A DNA stretch of 64,000 nucleotides from Azospirillum cavernae (GTDB lineage Bacteria > Pseudomonadota > Alphaproteobacteria > Azospirillales > Azospirillaceae), in the NCBI RefSeq assembly GCF_003590795.1, contig NZ_QYUL01000002.1, positions 737,001 to 801,000 on the forward strand. The letters run 5' to 3'. Under the pieces are notes generated by a model. The model was not told where the DNA came from. It saw only the letters and a program-made list of their open reading frames with translations, and made no database searches. Shown piece after piece: positions 25,124-34,207 of this stretch; positions within the stretch are counted from its first letter, which is position 1, and every line of letters starts with the position of its first letter. A program made the translations under genes and the position numbers.

Positions 25124-25489
25124 ATGGCCAAAAGCGTTCTGACCGTCGATGATTCCAAGACCATCCGCGACATGGTCGGTTTCACCTTGCAGAAGGCCGG
25201 TTACACCGTGGCCGAAGCGGCGGACGGCAACGCGGCGATGCTGCTGGTCAACCGGCAGAAATTCGACTGCATCATCACCGACCTGAACATGCCCGGCATG
25301 GATGGTCTGGCCTTGACCAAGGCCATCCGGGCCAGCGTCAGCAACCGCGCCACCCCGGTGCTGCTGCTGACCACCGAAGCCGACCCGGCCAAAAAGACCG
25401 CCGGGCGCGAGGCCGGGGCCACCGGCTGGCTGGTCAAGCCCTTCAACCCGGAAAAGCTGGTCGAAACCGTCAAGAAGGTCTGCCCGTAA
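25124..25489 (+). CDS. Single-domain response regulator (CheY-like)
   Basis: 121 residues, receiver domain only. Acidic pocket DD in LTVDDSKT (residues 9-10), phospho-acceptor Asp in IITDLNMPGMDG (about residue 53), the Thr switch in LLLTTEAD and Lys in VKPFNP. Stand-alone receivers of this type (MAKSVLTVDDSKTIRDMV) control flagellar motors or feed phosphorelays. No kinase or chemotaxis gene is next to it. Its last 20 bases overlap the convergent DUF1848 gene. Confidence 0.93.
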   Translation: MAKSVLTVDDSKTIRDMVGFTLQKAGYTVAEAADGNAAMLLVNRQKFDCIITDLNMPGMDGLALTKAIRASVSNRATPVLLLTTEADPAKKTAGREAGATGWLVKPFNPEKLVETVKKVCP

Positions 25490-26375
25490 CCGGGCGCGGG
25501 ACCAGAAACGCACCCATCGGGTCATGCTGGGCGAAGCGCCGTTGCGCCGCCGCCCGGTCGGCCACGGCGTAACAATAGACGCAACCGTGCGGGCAACTGT
25601 CATAATCGCCGATGTCGCGGCTTTCCGCGCACAGGCAGCCCGGTCGGTTGCCCTTTTCCCGCGCCGCCAGAGGGCGCCCGGCGACGTCCGACAAACGCCC
25701 GGCGTCCACGCAGCGCGCCGCTGACGCGCCGGGCGCGTCAACCAACTCCGGCTGCGTGCACAGGGTCAGGCTCATCCCTTCCTGCGCCGCGATCTCCGCC
25801 AGATCGGCCAGCAGCGCCCGTTTTTCCTCCCGGTCGGGATCGCGCCAGCCAATCCCGGCGGCGGCCAGATTGCGCGCCGTCTTGCGATAAGGCTGAAGGA
25901 AGGACGCCGTCACCTCGTCCGTCACCCCGCGCAGCGCCTGGGCCAGCGCCGCGAAGGTCGCCCGGTGCCAGGACGGCGGCGTGGCGTCGGTGATGATGAT
26001 CGGGTCATAGCGCCACACCGCCGCGCGCGGCCCCCAGCGGTCGCGCACCCCGGCCAGATGGCCCACCGTCACCCGCCAGTCGGGGACAGACCGCTCCAGC
26101 GCGCCCGGCAAGCCCCCGCCCGGCAATCCGGTGACGCTGTGCTGCACGACAAAGGGAAAGCCCCGCTCCGCCACCCCATCGAGCGCGCCGAGAAACGGCC
26201 CGAGATTCTTGGTCCAGAAGACGAAACCGTCCACCGCCGGACGCGTCAGATCCACCCGCAGGCTTTTCCCGCTGTAGGGATTGACCATCATGCAAAACCC
26301 GGCGTCGAGCCGGTTGAGGAACCAGCGGCCGTAAAAGGCGGGAATGTCGGTCTTGTAGCTGGCGGAGACGATCAT
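25470..26375 (-). CDS. DUF1848 family protein (Cys-rich, radical-SAM-like C-terminus)
   Basis: 301 residues starting MIVSASYKTDIPAFYGRWF, typical for DUF1848. The N-terminal part looks TIM-barrel-like (FVFWTKNLGPFLGAL, VWRYDPIII). The C-terminus carries a cysteine cluster, GCLCAESRDIG and CPHGCVYCYA, a CxxxCxxC pattern able to bind an iron-sulfur cluster. Some annotations link the family to DNA or tRNA repair-type radical SAM chemistry, but no reaction is established. It stands alone, convergent with the CheY gene. Confidence 0.8.
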   Translation of the reverse strand: MIVSASYKTDIPAFYGRWFLNRLDAGFCMMVNPYSGKSLRVDLTRPAVDGFVFWTKNLGPFLGALDGVAERGFPFVVQHSVTGLPGGGLPGALERSVPDWRVTVGHLAGVRDRWGPRAAVWRYDPIIITDATPPSWHRATFAALAQALRGVTDEVTASFLQPYRKTARNLAAAGIGWRDPDREEKRALLADLAEIAAQEGMSLTLCTQPELVDAPGASAARCVDAGRLSDVAGRPLAAREKGNRPGCLCAESRDIGDYDSCPHGCVYCYAVADRAAAQRRFAQHDPMGAFLVPRPVTGRPS

Positions 26376-26512
26376 CGGGCAAGGATGGCGCGCGCGCCCG
26401 GCGGCGGCAAGCCTGAGCGTTCGTTGCCGCCCGCGCGTGAGGGATTGGATCGCGCCCTTTGTCCGCCTAGAGTGCCGCGCAAGCGAAGAACCACGACCCC
26501 AAGGACCATGAG

Positions 26513-27043
26513 ATGAGCGGCGCGCAAATCCCGAACGGCGACGGCGAAGCGGAAGGCCGGATGACCGAAGGCCGGATGATCGGCTGGAACGACACCGTGC
26601 GTTTCCGCCTGCCCCCCAACTGGGCCGCCGAGGTGGAGGAGCATGAAGGCCAGCCGGTCGCCACTTTCCGCCCGCCGCCGCCCGCTGGCGGCACGCTGCG
26701 TCTGGTCACGGACCGGGTGACGCCGAAGCCGGACTCCGGCGGCGTCGCCGGAACCTTGCAGGAAATGGCCTTGCGCTTTGTTCGTCCCCACGATCAACGG
26801 GCGGGGGACCGCACCGTGGAAGCCCGCCCCGACGGCGGCGTGATCGCCCAGGCGATGATGCGGACCGACGAGGAGGGTCGGGCCGAAACCCATTATCTGT
26901 GGCTGATCGGCGCCGACCGCGACGGCGTCGCCGCCGTCGCCATGTTCAGCGTCGCCCTGCCCGCCATTTTGGATGGTGATGAATCCTGCGCGGCGATGTT
27001 GGGCGACATTGACGACGCCATCCGCGCCGCGCGGATTCTTTAA
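26513..27043 (+). CDS. Hypothetical protein
   Basis: 176 residues, start with AAGGA 8-12 bases upstream. No signal peptide. The body (NDTVRFRLPPNWAAEVEEHE, FRPPPPAGGTLRLVTDR, THYLWLIGADRDGVAAVAMF) looks like a small alpha/beta fold resembling DUF1795/PsbP-like proteins, which also begin with a strand-rich 'F.LP..W' motif, but I would not assign it firmly. Divergent from the DUF1848 gene; no functional context. Confidence 0.7.
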   Translation: MSGAQIPNGDGEAEGRMTEGRMIGWNDTVRFRLPPNWAAEVEEHEGQPVATFRPPPPAGGTLRLVTDRVTPKPDSGGVAGTLQEMALRFVRPHDQRAGDRTVEARPDGGVIAQAMMRTDEEGRAETHYLWLIGADRDGVAAVAMFSVALPAILDGDESCAAMLGDIDDAIRAARIL

Positions 27044-27086
27044 AGCCGACCTGTCGGGGCAAGCGCATTCGTCGCCCGAAACACGG

Positions 27087-27290
27087 TCAGCAATGCCCGG
27101 CGTCGCTCTCCATCAGGACTTTCAGGCGCGCTGCCTGTGGGTCATAGGCGGCGACCGCGTCTTCCGCCGCCAGGGCCGCCAAGCTGATGAAATGCGCGAG
27201 GTCGCCCAGGTCGCAGCGCGCGGCGTCGCTCATCAGACTGTCCAGGCAAGACTTGATGGCCAAGGCCACATCGCGTCGTTCATCCATCAT
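27087..27290 (-). CDS. Small hypothetical protein
   Basis: 67 residues, mostly helical (ALAIKSCLDSLMSDAARCDL then LGDLAHFISLAALAAEDAV). The ATG has a strong GAGGGGA ribosome-binding site seven bases upstream, which supports that it is a real gene. No family recognised; no signal peptide. Convergent with the preceding hypothetical gene. Confidence 0.6.
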   Translation of the reverse strand: MMDERRDVALAIKSCLDSLMSDAARCDLGDLAHFISLAALAAEDAVAAYDPQAARLKVLMESDAGHC

Positions 27291-27617
27291 CGCGCTTCCC
27301 CTCTACGCTGAGCTGTCCTTAAAGCGCGGCGCCGCCAGCGACCCCAAATCACAAGCAGCCCCCAACCGCGCAAAATTGAAGCGCGATCAGCAAGGCGGCG
27401 GCCAGCAACACCATCGTGCATGAAAAGGAGATAGCACAATCCTTTGTCCATTTCACGCACAGAATCACAATGAGACCAATAAAGACAGCAACTCGGAATT
27501 GATTTCCTTCTATTAATCACCCGGATGCTTGTTAATGAAAAGTTAAGACTGCGCGTGCCTTTTGGTGTTCTTGATGAACGACTTGTAACATCTGCTACAA
27601 TTTGTCTCATCATCAGT

Positions 27618-27663
27618 GAATACCCCGGTATATAACCGTCTGTGCTTGAATACGCGGGTATTC
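27618..27663. promoter_or_regulatory. Pair of related palindromes in the dnaK upstream region
   Basis: ATACCCCGGTAT within 27618-27631 and GAATACGCGGGTATTC at 27648-27663 are each palindromic and together form a larger imperfect inverted repeat (GAATACCC.GTAT / ATAC.GGGTATTC). They could be an operator pair or mRNA hairpins. Confidence 0.4.
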
Positions 27664-27804
27664 TATTCGGGTTGATCGGCAGGGTCCGAAGCGACGCAAT
27701 CCGCCGTCAGGGCGGATTTCCCGGAATTTCCCGGATTTTGCGTCGGGATCTGTTCAGCGCACCGTTGCAGCCCGAAACGCACCCGCCTATATCTCGCCCA
27801 GCAG

Positions 27805-27820
27805 TGATCCACGTGAAACC
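27805..27820. promoter_or_regulatory. Imperfect parS-like sequence
   Basis: TGATCCACGTGAAACC matches 13 of 16 positions of the ParB-binding consensus TGTTTCACGTGAAACA. It lies 81 bases before the dnaK start, about 33 kb from the probable origin. May be a weak site or coincidence. Confidence 0.3.
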
Positions 27821-27900
27821 GTTCCACCGACCCCAAGGGGATCGCGGCGGCGCCGGACTTGACGGGCCGCTACGCATCTGCCGAACACAAGAGGCTGAAC

Positions 27901-29811
27901 ATGAGCAAAGTCATCGGTATCGATCTCGGCACCACCAACTCCTGCGTCGCCGTGATGGAAGGCGGGACCGCCAAGGTCATCGAGAACGCGGAAGGCGCGC
28001 GCACGACGCCGTCGATGGTCGCCTTCGCCCAGAATGGCGAGCGTCTGGTCGGCCAGCCCGCCAAGCGCCAGGCCGTGACCAACCCGGAAAACACCCTCTT
28101 CGCGATCAAGCGTTTGATCGGCCGTCGCTACGACGATCCGCTGACCAAGAAGGACCAGGGTCTGGTCCCCTACAAGATCATCTCCGGTGACAACGGCGAC
28201 GCCTGGACCGAATCCCACGGCAAGAAATACAGCCCCAGCCAGATCAGCGCCTTCATCCTGGGCAAGATGAAAGAGACGGCGGAAAATTATCTGGGTGAGA
28301 AGGTCAGCCAGGCCGTCATCACCGTCCCCGCCTATTTCAACGACAGCCAGCGCCAGGCGACCAAGGACGCCGGCAAGATCGCCGGGCTGGAAGTCCTGCG
28401 CATCATCAACGAGCCGACGGCCGCCGCGCTCGCCTATGGCATGGAGAAGAAGGGAACCGGCATCGTCGCGGTCTATGACCTTGGCGGCGGCACCTTCGAC
28501 ATCTCCGTCCTGGAAATCGGCGACGGCGTGTTCGAGGTGAAGTCCACCAACGGCGACACCTTCCTGGGCGGCGAAGATTTCGACGCCCGCATCATCGAGT
28601 TCCTGGCCGACGAGTTCCACAAGGAGCAGGGCATCGACCTGCGCAAGGACAAGCTCGCCCTTCAGCGTCTGAAGGAAGCCGCCGAAAAGGCGAAGATCGA
28701 GCTGTCCTCGACCACGCAGACCGAAGTCAACCTGCCCTTCATCACCGCCGACCAGACCGGGCCGAAGCACCTGAACATCAAGGTGACGCGCGCCAAGCTG
28801 GAAGCGCTGGTGGATGATCTGGTCCAACGCACGATCGAGCCGTGCAAGGCCGCCCTGAAGGACGCCGGTCTGAAGGCCGCCGAAATCGACGAGGTGATCC
28901 TGGTCGGCGGCATGACCCGCATGCCGCGCGTCATCGACGCGGTGAAGCAGTTCTTCGGGCGCGAGCCGCACCGTGGCGTGAACCCGGACGAGGTGGTCGC
29001 CATCGGCGCCGCCATCCAGGGCGGCGTGCTGAAGGGCGAGGTCAAGGACGTCCTGCTGCTCGACGTCACCCCGCTGTCCTTGGGCATCGAGACGCTGGGC
29101 GGCGTCTTCACCCGCCTGATCGACCGCAACACCACCGTGCCGACCAAGAAGGGCCAGACCTTCTCGACCGCCGAGGACAATCAGAACGCGGTGACGATCC
29201 GCGTGTTCCAGGGCGAGCGCGAGATGGCGCAGGACAACAAGCCGCTGGGTCAGTTCGATCTGGTCGGCATCCCGCCCGCCCCGCGCGGCGTGCCGCAGAT
29301 CGAGGTGATCTTCGACATCGACGCCAACGGCATCGTCAGCGTCACCGCCAAGGACAAGGCGACCGGCAAGGAGCAGCAGATCCGCATCCAGGCCTCGGGC
29401 GGTTTGTCGGACGCCGACATCCAGAAGATGGTGAAGGACGCCGAAGCCCACTCCGCCGACGACAAGAAGCGTCGTGAGCTGGTGGACGCCCGCAACCACG
29501 CCGACGCCCTGATCCACACGACCGAACGCACCATCAAGGAAAACGCGGACAAGATCCCGGCGTCCGACAAGACCGCCGCCGAAGCCGCCGTCGCCGAGTT
29601 GAAGGGTGTGATGGACAGCGAGGATCTGGAGACGGTGAAGGCGAAGACCGAGGCTCTGGCCCAGGTCTCGATGAAGCTGGGCGAAGCGATGTACAAGGCT
29701 GGTCAGGCCGAGGGCGCCGGCGACGCCGCCGCGCCGCAGCAGCCCAAGGAGTCCGGCGTGGTTGACGCCGACTTTGAAGAAGTCCATGACGACAAGAAGA
29801 AGTCGGCCTAA
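27901..29811 (+). CDS. dnaK: Molecular chaperone DnaK (Hsp70)
   Basis: 636 residues. ATPase domain: [20 protein letters not shown] at the N-terminus, [20 protein letters not shown] and [15 protein letters not shown]. Linker and substrate-binding domain: [20 protein letters not shown], then [13 protein letters not shown]. The helical lid and the end DADFEEV are also present. It folds and disaggregates client proteins with DnaJ and GrpE. An ATG 42 bases upstream was not used because the conserved family start is at 27901. It is followed by a hairpin and dnaJ after 139 bases. Confidence 0.98.
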   Translation: MSKVIGIDLGTTNSCVAVMEGGTAKVIENAEGARTTPSMVAFAQNGERLVGQPAKRQAVTNPENTLFAIKRLIGRRYDDPLTKKDQGLVPYKIISGDNGDAWTESHGKKYSPSQISAFILGKMKETAENYLGEKVSQAVITVPAYFNDSQRQATKDAGKIAGLEVLRIINEPTAAALAYGMEKKGTGIVAVYDLGGGTFDISVLEIGDGVFEVKSTNGDTFLGGEDFDARIIEFLADEFHKEQGIDLRKDKLALQRLKEAAEKAKIELSSTTQTEVNLPFITADQTGPKHLNIKVTRAKLEALVDDLVQRTIEPCKAALKDAGLKAAEIDEVILVGGMTRMPRVIDAVKQFFGREPHRGVNPDEVVAIGAAIQGGVLKGEVKDVLLLDVTPLSLGIETLGGVFTRLIDRNTTVPTKKGQTFSTAEDNQNAVTIRVFQGEREMAQDNKPLGQFDLVGIPPAPRGVPQIEVIFDIDANGIVSVTAKDKATGKEQQIRIQASGGLSDADIQKMVKDAEAHSADDKKRRELVDARNHADALIHTTERTIKENADKIPASDKTAAEAAVAELKGVMDSEDLETVKAKTEALAQVSMKLGEAMYKAGQAEGAGDAAAPQQPKESGVVDADFEEVHDDKKKSA

Positions 29812-29854
29812 GTCAGCCGTTTCTTTTTGATCTGGACGTGATGCGAGCATCGTT

Positions 29855-29883
29855 GGCCCGCCGCCTTTGACCGGCGGCGGGCC
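29855..29883 (+). terminator. Hairpin in the dnaK-dnaJ spacer
   Basis: GGCCCGCCGCC pairs perfectly with GGCGGCGGGCC around a 7-base loop. It has only TTC after it, so it probably attenuates or stabilises the dnaK mRNA rather than ending transcription completely. Confidence 0.5.
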
Positions 29884-29950
29884 TTCGGTATGCTGGGGTC
29901 AAGGTCCAGCGTGACCCGGACCCAGAACGATGTGAAGGCGGTCGGCCCCC

Positions 29951-31111
29951 ATGGCGAAACAGGATTATTACGAGCTGCTCGGTGTGGAAAAAGGCGCCAG
30001 CGCGGACGAGCTGAAAAAGGCTTACCGCAAGATGGCGATGCAGTACCACCCGGACCGCAACCAGGGTGACAAGGACGCCGAGCACAAGTTCAAAGAAGTC
30101 AGCGAAGCCTATGAGGTCCTGAAGGACGATCAGAAGCGCGCGGCTTACGACCGTTTTGGCCACGCCGCCTTTGAAAATGGCGGTGGGCGTGGCGGGCCGG
30201 GGGCTGGCGGCGGCGGCTTCAACTTTGATTTCGGCGGCTCGGGCGGTTTTGCCGACATCTTCGACGAGATGTTCGGCGAATTCATGGGCGGACGTCGGGG
30301 CGGCGGCGGCGGCGGATCCGCCGGTCGCGGCCAGGATCTGCGCTACAATCTGGAGATCGGCCTGGAAGAGGCGTTCAAGGGCACGCAAACCAACGTGCGC
30401 GTCCCCACCTCGGTCCAGTGCGACGGCTGCAACGGCAACGGCGCGGCGGCGGGCACCCAGCCGATCACCTGCCCGACCTGCCAGGGCCACGGCAAGGTGC
30501 GCGCCCAGCAGGGCTTCTTCACCATCGAACGCACCTGCCCCGGCTGCCACGGCGCCGGCAAGGTCATCAAGGACGCTTGCAAGACCTGCGGCGGCGCCGG
30601 TCGTCTGCGCAAGGAAAAGACCCTTCAGGTCAACATCCCGGCGGGCGTCGAGGACGGCACCCGCATCCGCTTGGCGGGCGAGGGCGAAGCGGGCTTGCGC
30701 GGGGCGCCGGCGGGGGATCTCTACATCTTCCTCGCCATCGCGGCGCACCCGATCTTCCAGCGCGACGGGGCCAACATCCATTGTCGGGTGCCGATCCCGA
30801 TGACCACGGCGGCCCTGGGCGGCACGGTCGAGGTGCCGACCATCGACGGCACCCGCACCAAGGTGACGGTGCCGCCCGGCACCCAATCCGGCCATCAGTT
30901 CCGCATCAAGAGCAAGGGCATGTCGGTGCTGCGCAGCCCGCAGCGCGGCGACATGTACATTCAGGCCGTGGTCGAAACCCCGGTCAATCTGACCAAGCGT
31001 CAGCAGGAATTGCTGCGCGAGTTTGAGAGCGGCGGGAAAGAAGGATCGAATCCGCAATCGGAGGGATTCTTCGCCAAGGTGAAGGAGCTTTGGTCTGACT
31101 TGAAAGATTGA
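29951..31111 (+). CDS. dnaJ: Molecular co-chaperone DnaJ (Hsp40)
   Basis: 386 residues, class I DnaJ. J-domain with the HPD motif in [11 protein letters not shown] (residues about 33-35), Gly/Phe-rich linker (residues about 76-120), and four zinc-finger repeats: [32 protein letters not shown]. The C-terminal client-binding domains end near [10 protein letters not shown]. It stimulates DnaK ATPase and delivers unfolded substrates. Same strand as dnaK; closed by a strong terminator at 31137. Confidence 0.98.
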   Translation: MAKQDYYELLGVEKGASADELKKAYRKMAMQYHPDRNQGDKDAEHKFKEVSEAYEVLKDDQKRAAYDRFGHAAFENGGGRGGPGAGGGGFNFDFGGSGGFADIFDEMFGEFMGGRRGGGGGGSAGRGQDLRYNLEIGLEEAFKGTQTNVRVPTSVQCDGCNGNGAAAGTQPITCPTCQGHGKVRAQQGFFTIERTCPGCHGAGKVIKDACKTCGGAGRLRKEKTLQVNIPAGVEDGTRIRLAGEGEAGLRGAPAGDLYIFLAIAAHPIFQRDGANIHCRVPIPMTTAALGGTVEVPTIDGTRTKVTVPPGTQSGHQFRIKSKGMSVLRSPQRGDMYIQAVVETPVNLTKRQQELLREFESGGKEGSNPQSEGFFAKVKELWSDLKD

Positions 31112-31136
31112 TGCGTTGGGTTTGTTTCATTGAGAC

Positions 31137-31164
31137 AAAAGAAGCGGCGAAAGCCGCTTCTTTT
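31137..31164 (+). terminator. Intrinsic terminator after dnaJ
   Basis: AAAAGAAGCGGC and GCCGCTTCTTTT form a perfect 12-bp stem with a GAAA tetraloop, followed by CGTTTT. It begins 25 bases after the dnaJ stop. Confidence 0.9.
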
Positions 31165-31302
31165 CGTTTTGGCGCGCTTTGTCGCAGCCGCAACCGCCCA
31201 ACTCCCGCTCCATTTTGGCGAAAAGCGTTGCCGGGCTTTGAATGCCCGTGTAATCAGCCCAGATCATGTTCACTTCGGCTGTTGCTGGGAAAATCCCGCG
31301 TG

Positions 31303-32454
31303 ATGCTCGGTAAATTGTTCCTCACGGACCTTGTTCGTGGCGACCAGCTTCGTGACCTGATCCGTCCCGACCGCCACACGCCGATCTTGAGCCGCCGCCG
31401 GGCCGCGATGATCCAATCGCGCATCCGCATGGTGGCCTTGGTCTTCGGCCTGTTGACGCCGCTGTGGATCATCATCGATGTCAGCGTCTTCAATTGGCCG
31501 CTGTCGGGGCAGTTGATGGCCTTGCGGCTGACCGCCAGCGCCGCCTTCCTCGCCCTGGCCCTGGATCCCCGCCCGTGCGAGGACATTCAGAACGCGTGGC
31601 TGCGGCTCAGCGCCCTGCTGGCCATCCCCACCCTGTTCTTCACCATCTCCCACCCCCTGCTCTACGCCGAGGGGATGGATGATCTGCGCATCGCGGTGAC
31701 GGCGGGATATGGCTATCTGCCCTTCGTCATGGTCGCGGGCCTCAGCGTCTTTCCGTTGACCGCCGTTGAGGGCGCGCTGTTCGCCGCGCCGATGCTGGCG
31801 GCGCATCTGGGGGCTGGGTTCTATGGCTCGCTGGTGCTGCCTTTCCCGTCTTATCTCAGCGCCCTGTGGCTGCTGGTCCTGATCGCCGTGGTGGCGACGC
31901 TGGCCGCCATCAGCCAATTGCATTTCATGATCGCCCTGCTGGAACAGGCGGCGCACGATGTGTTGACCGGCGCCTTTTCCCGCCGCATCGGCGAGGAGTT
32001 GTTGAAGCTCCAGGTCGCCAACGCGCAACGCTCGCATCAACCGCTGTCCACCGTCTTCGTCGATCTTGATGATTTCAAGACGGTCAACGACCGCTTCGGC
32101 CATGACGAGGGCGACCGCGTGTTGCGCCACGCCGCCACGACGATTCGCAGCATGCTGCGGGAATCCGACGCGCTGGTCCGCTGGGGCGGCGAAGAGTTCC
32201 TGCTGATTATGCCCGACACGTCGGCCAGCGGGGCGATGATCGCCATCGAGCGGATGCGGCTGGTCGGTTTTGGCAAGCGCCCCGACGGCAGCCCGCAAAC
32301 CGCCAGCGTCGGCCTCTCCGAGCAGGGCGCCGACCGCCTGTTCGATTGGGAAGCTCTGGTGGATCTGGCCGACCACCGCATGTATCAGGCCAAACAGGCG
32401 GGCAAGAACCGGGTGGTCGGCGTCGAAACGAAAGAGGCGTCACCCGCCGATTGA
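31303..32454 (+). CDS. Membrane-bound diguanylate cyclase (GGDEF)
   Basis: 383 residues from ATG 31303. About six membrane helices fill residues 35-215 (for example MVALVFGLLTPLWIIIDVSV and LWLLVLIAVVATLAAISQLH), then a GGDEF domain with the active loop GGEEF in LVRWGGEEFLL. An RxxD inhibitory site (RESD) lies exactly five residues before it. FVDLDDFKTVND supplies the metal-binding Asp. It makes cyclic di-GMP from two GTP, with product feedback through the I-site. The membrane sensor domain is not a family I can name. Preceded by the dnaJ terminator. Confidence 0.92.
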   Translation: MLGKLFLTDLVRGDQLRDLIRPDRHTPILSRRRAAMIQSRIRMVALVFGLLTPLWIIIDVSVFNWPLSGQLMALRLTASAAFLALALDPRPCEDIQNAWLRLSALLAIPTLFFTISHPLLYAEGMDDLRIAVTAGYGYLPFVMVAGLSVFPLTAVEGALFAAPMLAAHLGAGFYGSLVLPFPSYLSALWLLVLIAVVATLAAISQLHFMIALLEQAAHDVLTGAFSRRIGEELLKLQVANAQRSHQPLSTVFVDLDDFKTVNDRFGHDEGDRVLRHAATTIRSMLRESDALVRWGGEEFLLIMPDTSASGAMIAIERMRLVGFGKRPDGSPQTASVGLSEQGADRLFDWEALVDLADHRMYQAKQAGKNRVVGVETKEASPAD

Positions 32455-32525
32455 ACGACCGCGTGAGACGATGGTTGCCGCCACATGCTAAGATGCGCGC
32501 GCGCCCATCGTCGGAGACTCCACCT

Positions 32526-33239
32526 GTGCCGTTCAGCAGCATCCTCGGAAAATCGCTGGCCGTTCTGACCGCCGACCGGCTCAACGCGCGCAAAGCGCTG
32601 ACCCAACTGGTGGATGTCGGGCCGGGTTTGGGAACCTACGGGCGGCTTCTGCGCCCGATCCTGCCGCAAGCCCGTTTCATCGCCGTCGAGATCTGGGCGC
32701 CCTACGTCAAAGAATTCGGGCTGACCGAGATCTATGACGAGGTCCACATCGCCGACGCCCGCGTCTTCGATTACCGGCGGCTGCCCACCGGCGGTTTGGC
32801 CGTGCTGGGCGACATGCTGGAGCACATGACGAAGGACGAGGCCCAGGCGGTGGTGCTCGCCCTGCTTGACCGTTGCGACGCCGTCCTGCTGTCGATCCCC
32901 ATCGGCCATTGGCCGCAGGATGAGTTCATGGGCAACCCGTGGGAGGCCCATGTCGCCAGCTATGGCCCCGGCGACGTCCGCCGGGTGTTTCCCTACAGCA
33001 TCGCCGAAATGACCTTCAACATGAGCGAGGACAGCGGCATCGGCGTCTTCGTCCTGTCCCAGCGGCTCGACTTGCAGGATCAAATTTCCGCCTGCTTCAT
33101 GGAATCGGTCGAACTCATCAAGGCGAACAACGGTTTGGTCTTTTGCGGCCTGCAACATTTGTCGGACCTGTCCGACCCGGCCAACGCCCAGCGCTTTTTC
33201 GAGGAACTGACGCCCTTCCTGACCAACCCACCAGCCTGA
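32526..33239 (+). CDS. SAM-dependent methyltransferase-like protein
   Basis: 237 residues from GTG 32526, which has GGAG about nine bases upstream (ATG 32493 would add 11). Motif I of class I methyltransferases is LVDVGPGLGTYGRLLRPILP, followed by the acidic end of strand 2 in RFIAVEIWAPYV and GLAVLGDMLEHMTKDEA resembling motif post-I/II. The substrate is unknown; similar proteins occur in surface-glycan loci. It follows the GGDEF gene by 71 bases. Convergent with the BI-1 gene. Confidence 0.75.
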   Translation: MPFSSILGKSLAVLTADRLNARKALTQLVDVGPGLGTYGRLLRPILPQARFIAVEIWAPYVKEFGLTEIYDEVHIADARVFDYRRLPTGGLAVLGDMLEHMTKDEAQAVVLALLDRCDAVLLSIPIGHWPQDEFMGNPWEAHVASYGPGDVRRVFPYSIAEMTFNMSEDSGIGVFVLSQRLDLQDQISACFMESVELIKANNGLVFCGLQHLSDLSDPANAQRFFEELTPFLTNPPA

Positions 33240-33270
33240 CCAACCCACCTTGAATCAGCGCAAACGAAAA

Positions 33271-33299
33271 CCGCCCGGAAGCAGGGTGCTTCCGGGCGG
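33271..33299 (-). terminator. Terminator of the BI-1 gene (two-sided)
   Basis: CCGCCCGGAAGC and GCTTCCGGGCGG form a 12-bp stem with a 5-base loop. On the minus strand it is followed by TTTTCGTTTG, giving a good intrinsic terminator for the gene ending at 33328. Confidence 0.85.
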
Positions 33300-33327
33300 C
33301 TTGAAGGCTTGGCGTCAAGACGGCGGG

Positions 33328-34050
33328 TTACTCGTCGCGCTGCCCCAGGAAGTGCAACAGGAACTGGAACAGGTTGACGAAGTCGAGATACAGCGTCAGC
33401 GCGCCCATCAGGGCCAGCTTGCCGTTGCTCTCGCGGTCGTAACCCTCGGCGTAGCTTTCCTTGATCGACTGGGTGTCATAGGCGGTCAGGCCCGTGAAGA
33501 TCACCACGCCGATGGCCGAGATCGCGAAATGCAGGGCCGGCGACTGGAAGAAGATGTTCGCCAGACCGGCGATCACGATGCCCAGCACGCCCATCATCAG
33601 GAACGACCCCATCTTCGTCAGGTCGGCCTTGGTCGTGTAGCCGTAGAGGCTCATCGACAGGAAGGTCGCGGCGGTGACGAAAAAGGTCAGCGCGATGGAG
33701 GCGCCGGTGAAGACCATGAAGATGGACGCCATCGACAGGCCCATCGACGCGCAATAGCCCCAGAAGACGAGCTGCGCGGTGGCGAAGGACAGTCGGTTGA
33801 TGCCGAACGACAGCACCATGACGAACGCCAACGGCGTCAGCATCACCACCCATTTCAGGGGCGTGCCGAAAATGGCGGCCATCAGGGCGACGTTGGTGGA
33901 CACCAGCGCGGCGATCAGGCCGGTCAGCACCAAACCAGCGCCCATGTAATTGTACACGCGCAGCATGTGCTGGCGCAGGCCTTCGTCGAAGTATCCCCGA
34001 TCTGTCGCGCGGCCCATGGTCGCGAAGCGGTTAAAGGTCGGGTCAGCCAT
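33328..34050 (-). CDS. Bax inhibitor-1/YccA family membrane protein
   Basis: 240 residues, seven predicted membrane helices (for example GAGLVLTGLIAALVSTNVAL and VMLTPLAFVMVLSF) and the BI-1 signature near the end, GLTAYDTQSIKESY. Members are inner-membrane proteins; eukaryotic and Bacillus homologues act as pH-sensitive calcium leak channels, and E. coli YccA binds FtsH. Function here is inferred from family only. It stands alone with its own terminator. Confidence 0.93.
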   Translation of the reverse strand: MADPTFNRFATMGRATDRGYFDEGLRQHMLRVYNYMGAGLVLTGLIAALVSTNVALMAAIFGTPLKWVVMLTPLAFVMVLSFGINRLSFATAQLVFWGYCASMGLSMASIFMVFTGASIALTFFVTAATFLSMSLYGYTTKADLTKMGSFLMMGVLGIVIAGLANIFFQSPALHFAISAIGVVIFTGLTAYDTQSIKESYAEGYDRESNGKLALMGALTLYLDFVNLFQFLLHFLGQRDE

Positions 34051-34207
34051 GGTTCAATCCTCGGTCATAGTAGGTGGTCCCGGTGCTCTGACATATTGGC
34101 GAGTCCTCCCAACGGTTCAATAGGAATCGAAAGAGGATTCGTCGGATAAAAAAGACGTCATGATTCGGCGTCTGTGAAACTCCTTTGGACACAACGCGCG
34201 TTCATGG

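Larger units (their letters stand above)
27291..27900. other. AT-richer gap upstream of dnaK
   Basis: About 610 bases with no convincing gene; a 108-residue minus-strand frame is Arg-rich and without a ribosome-binding site. The centre (27420-27660) is clearly less GC-rich than the rest and must hold the dnaK control region. Visible elements are two neighbouring palindromes (27618-27663) and a parS-like sequence (27805-27820). I could not find a clean heat-shock (CTTGAA...CCTAT) promoter or a CIRCE element. Confidence 0.5.

Noticed and set aside
23050..25185. 711-residue minus-strand frame over hrcA-grpE
   Set aside because: Antisense shadow of two well supported genes.
27287..27613. 108-residue minus-strand ORF in the gap before dnaK
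   Set aside because: No ribosome-binding site, Arg-rich random-looking composition, and it would overlap the start of the supported 67-residue gene.
23174..27900. CIRCE element for HrcA
   Set aside because: I looked for TTAGCACTC-N9-GAGTGCTAA-like inverted repeats upstream of hrcA, grpE and dnaK and found none.
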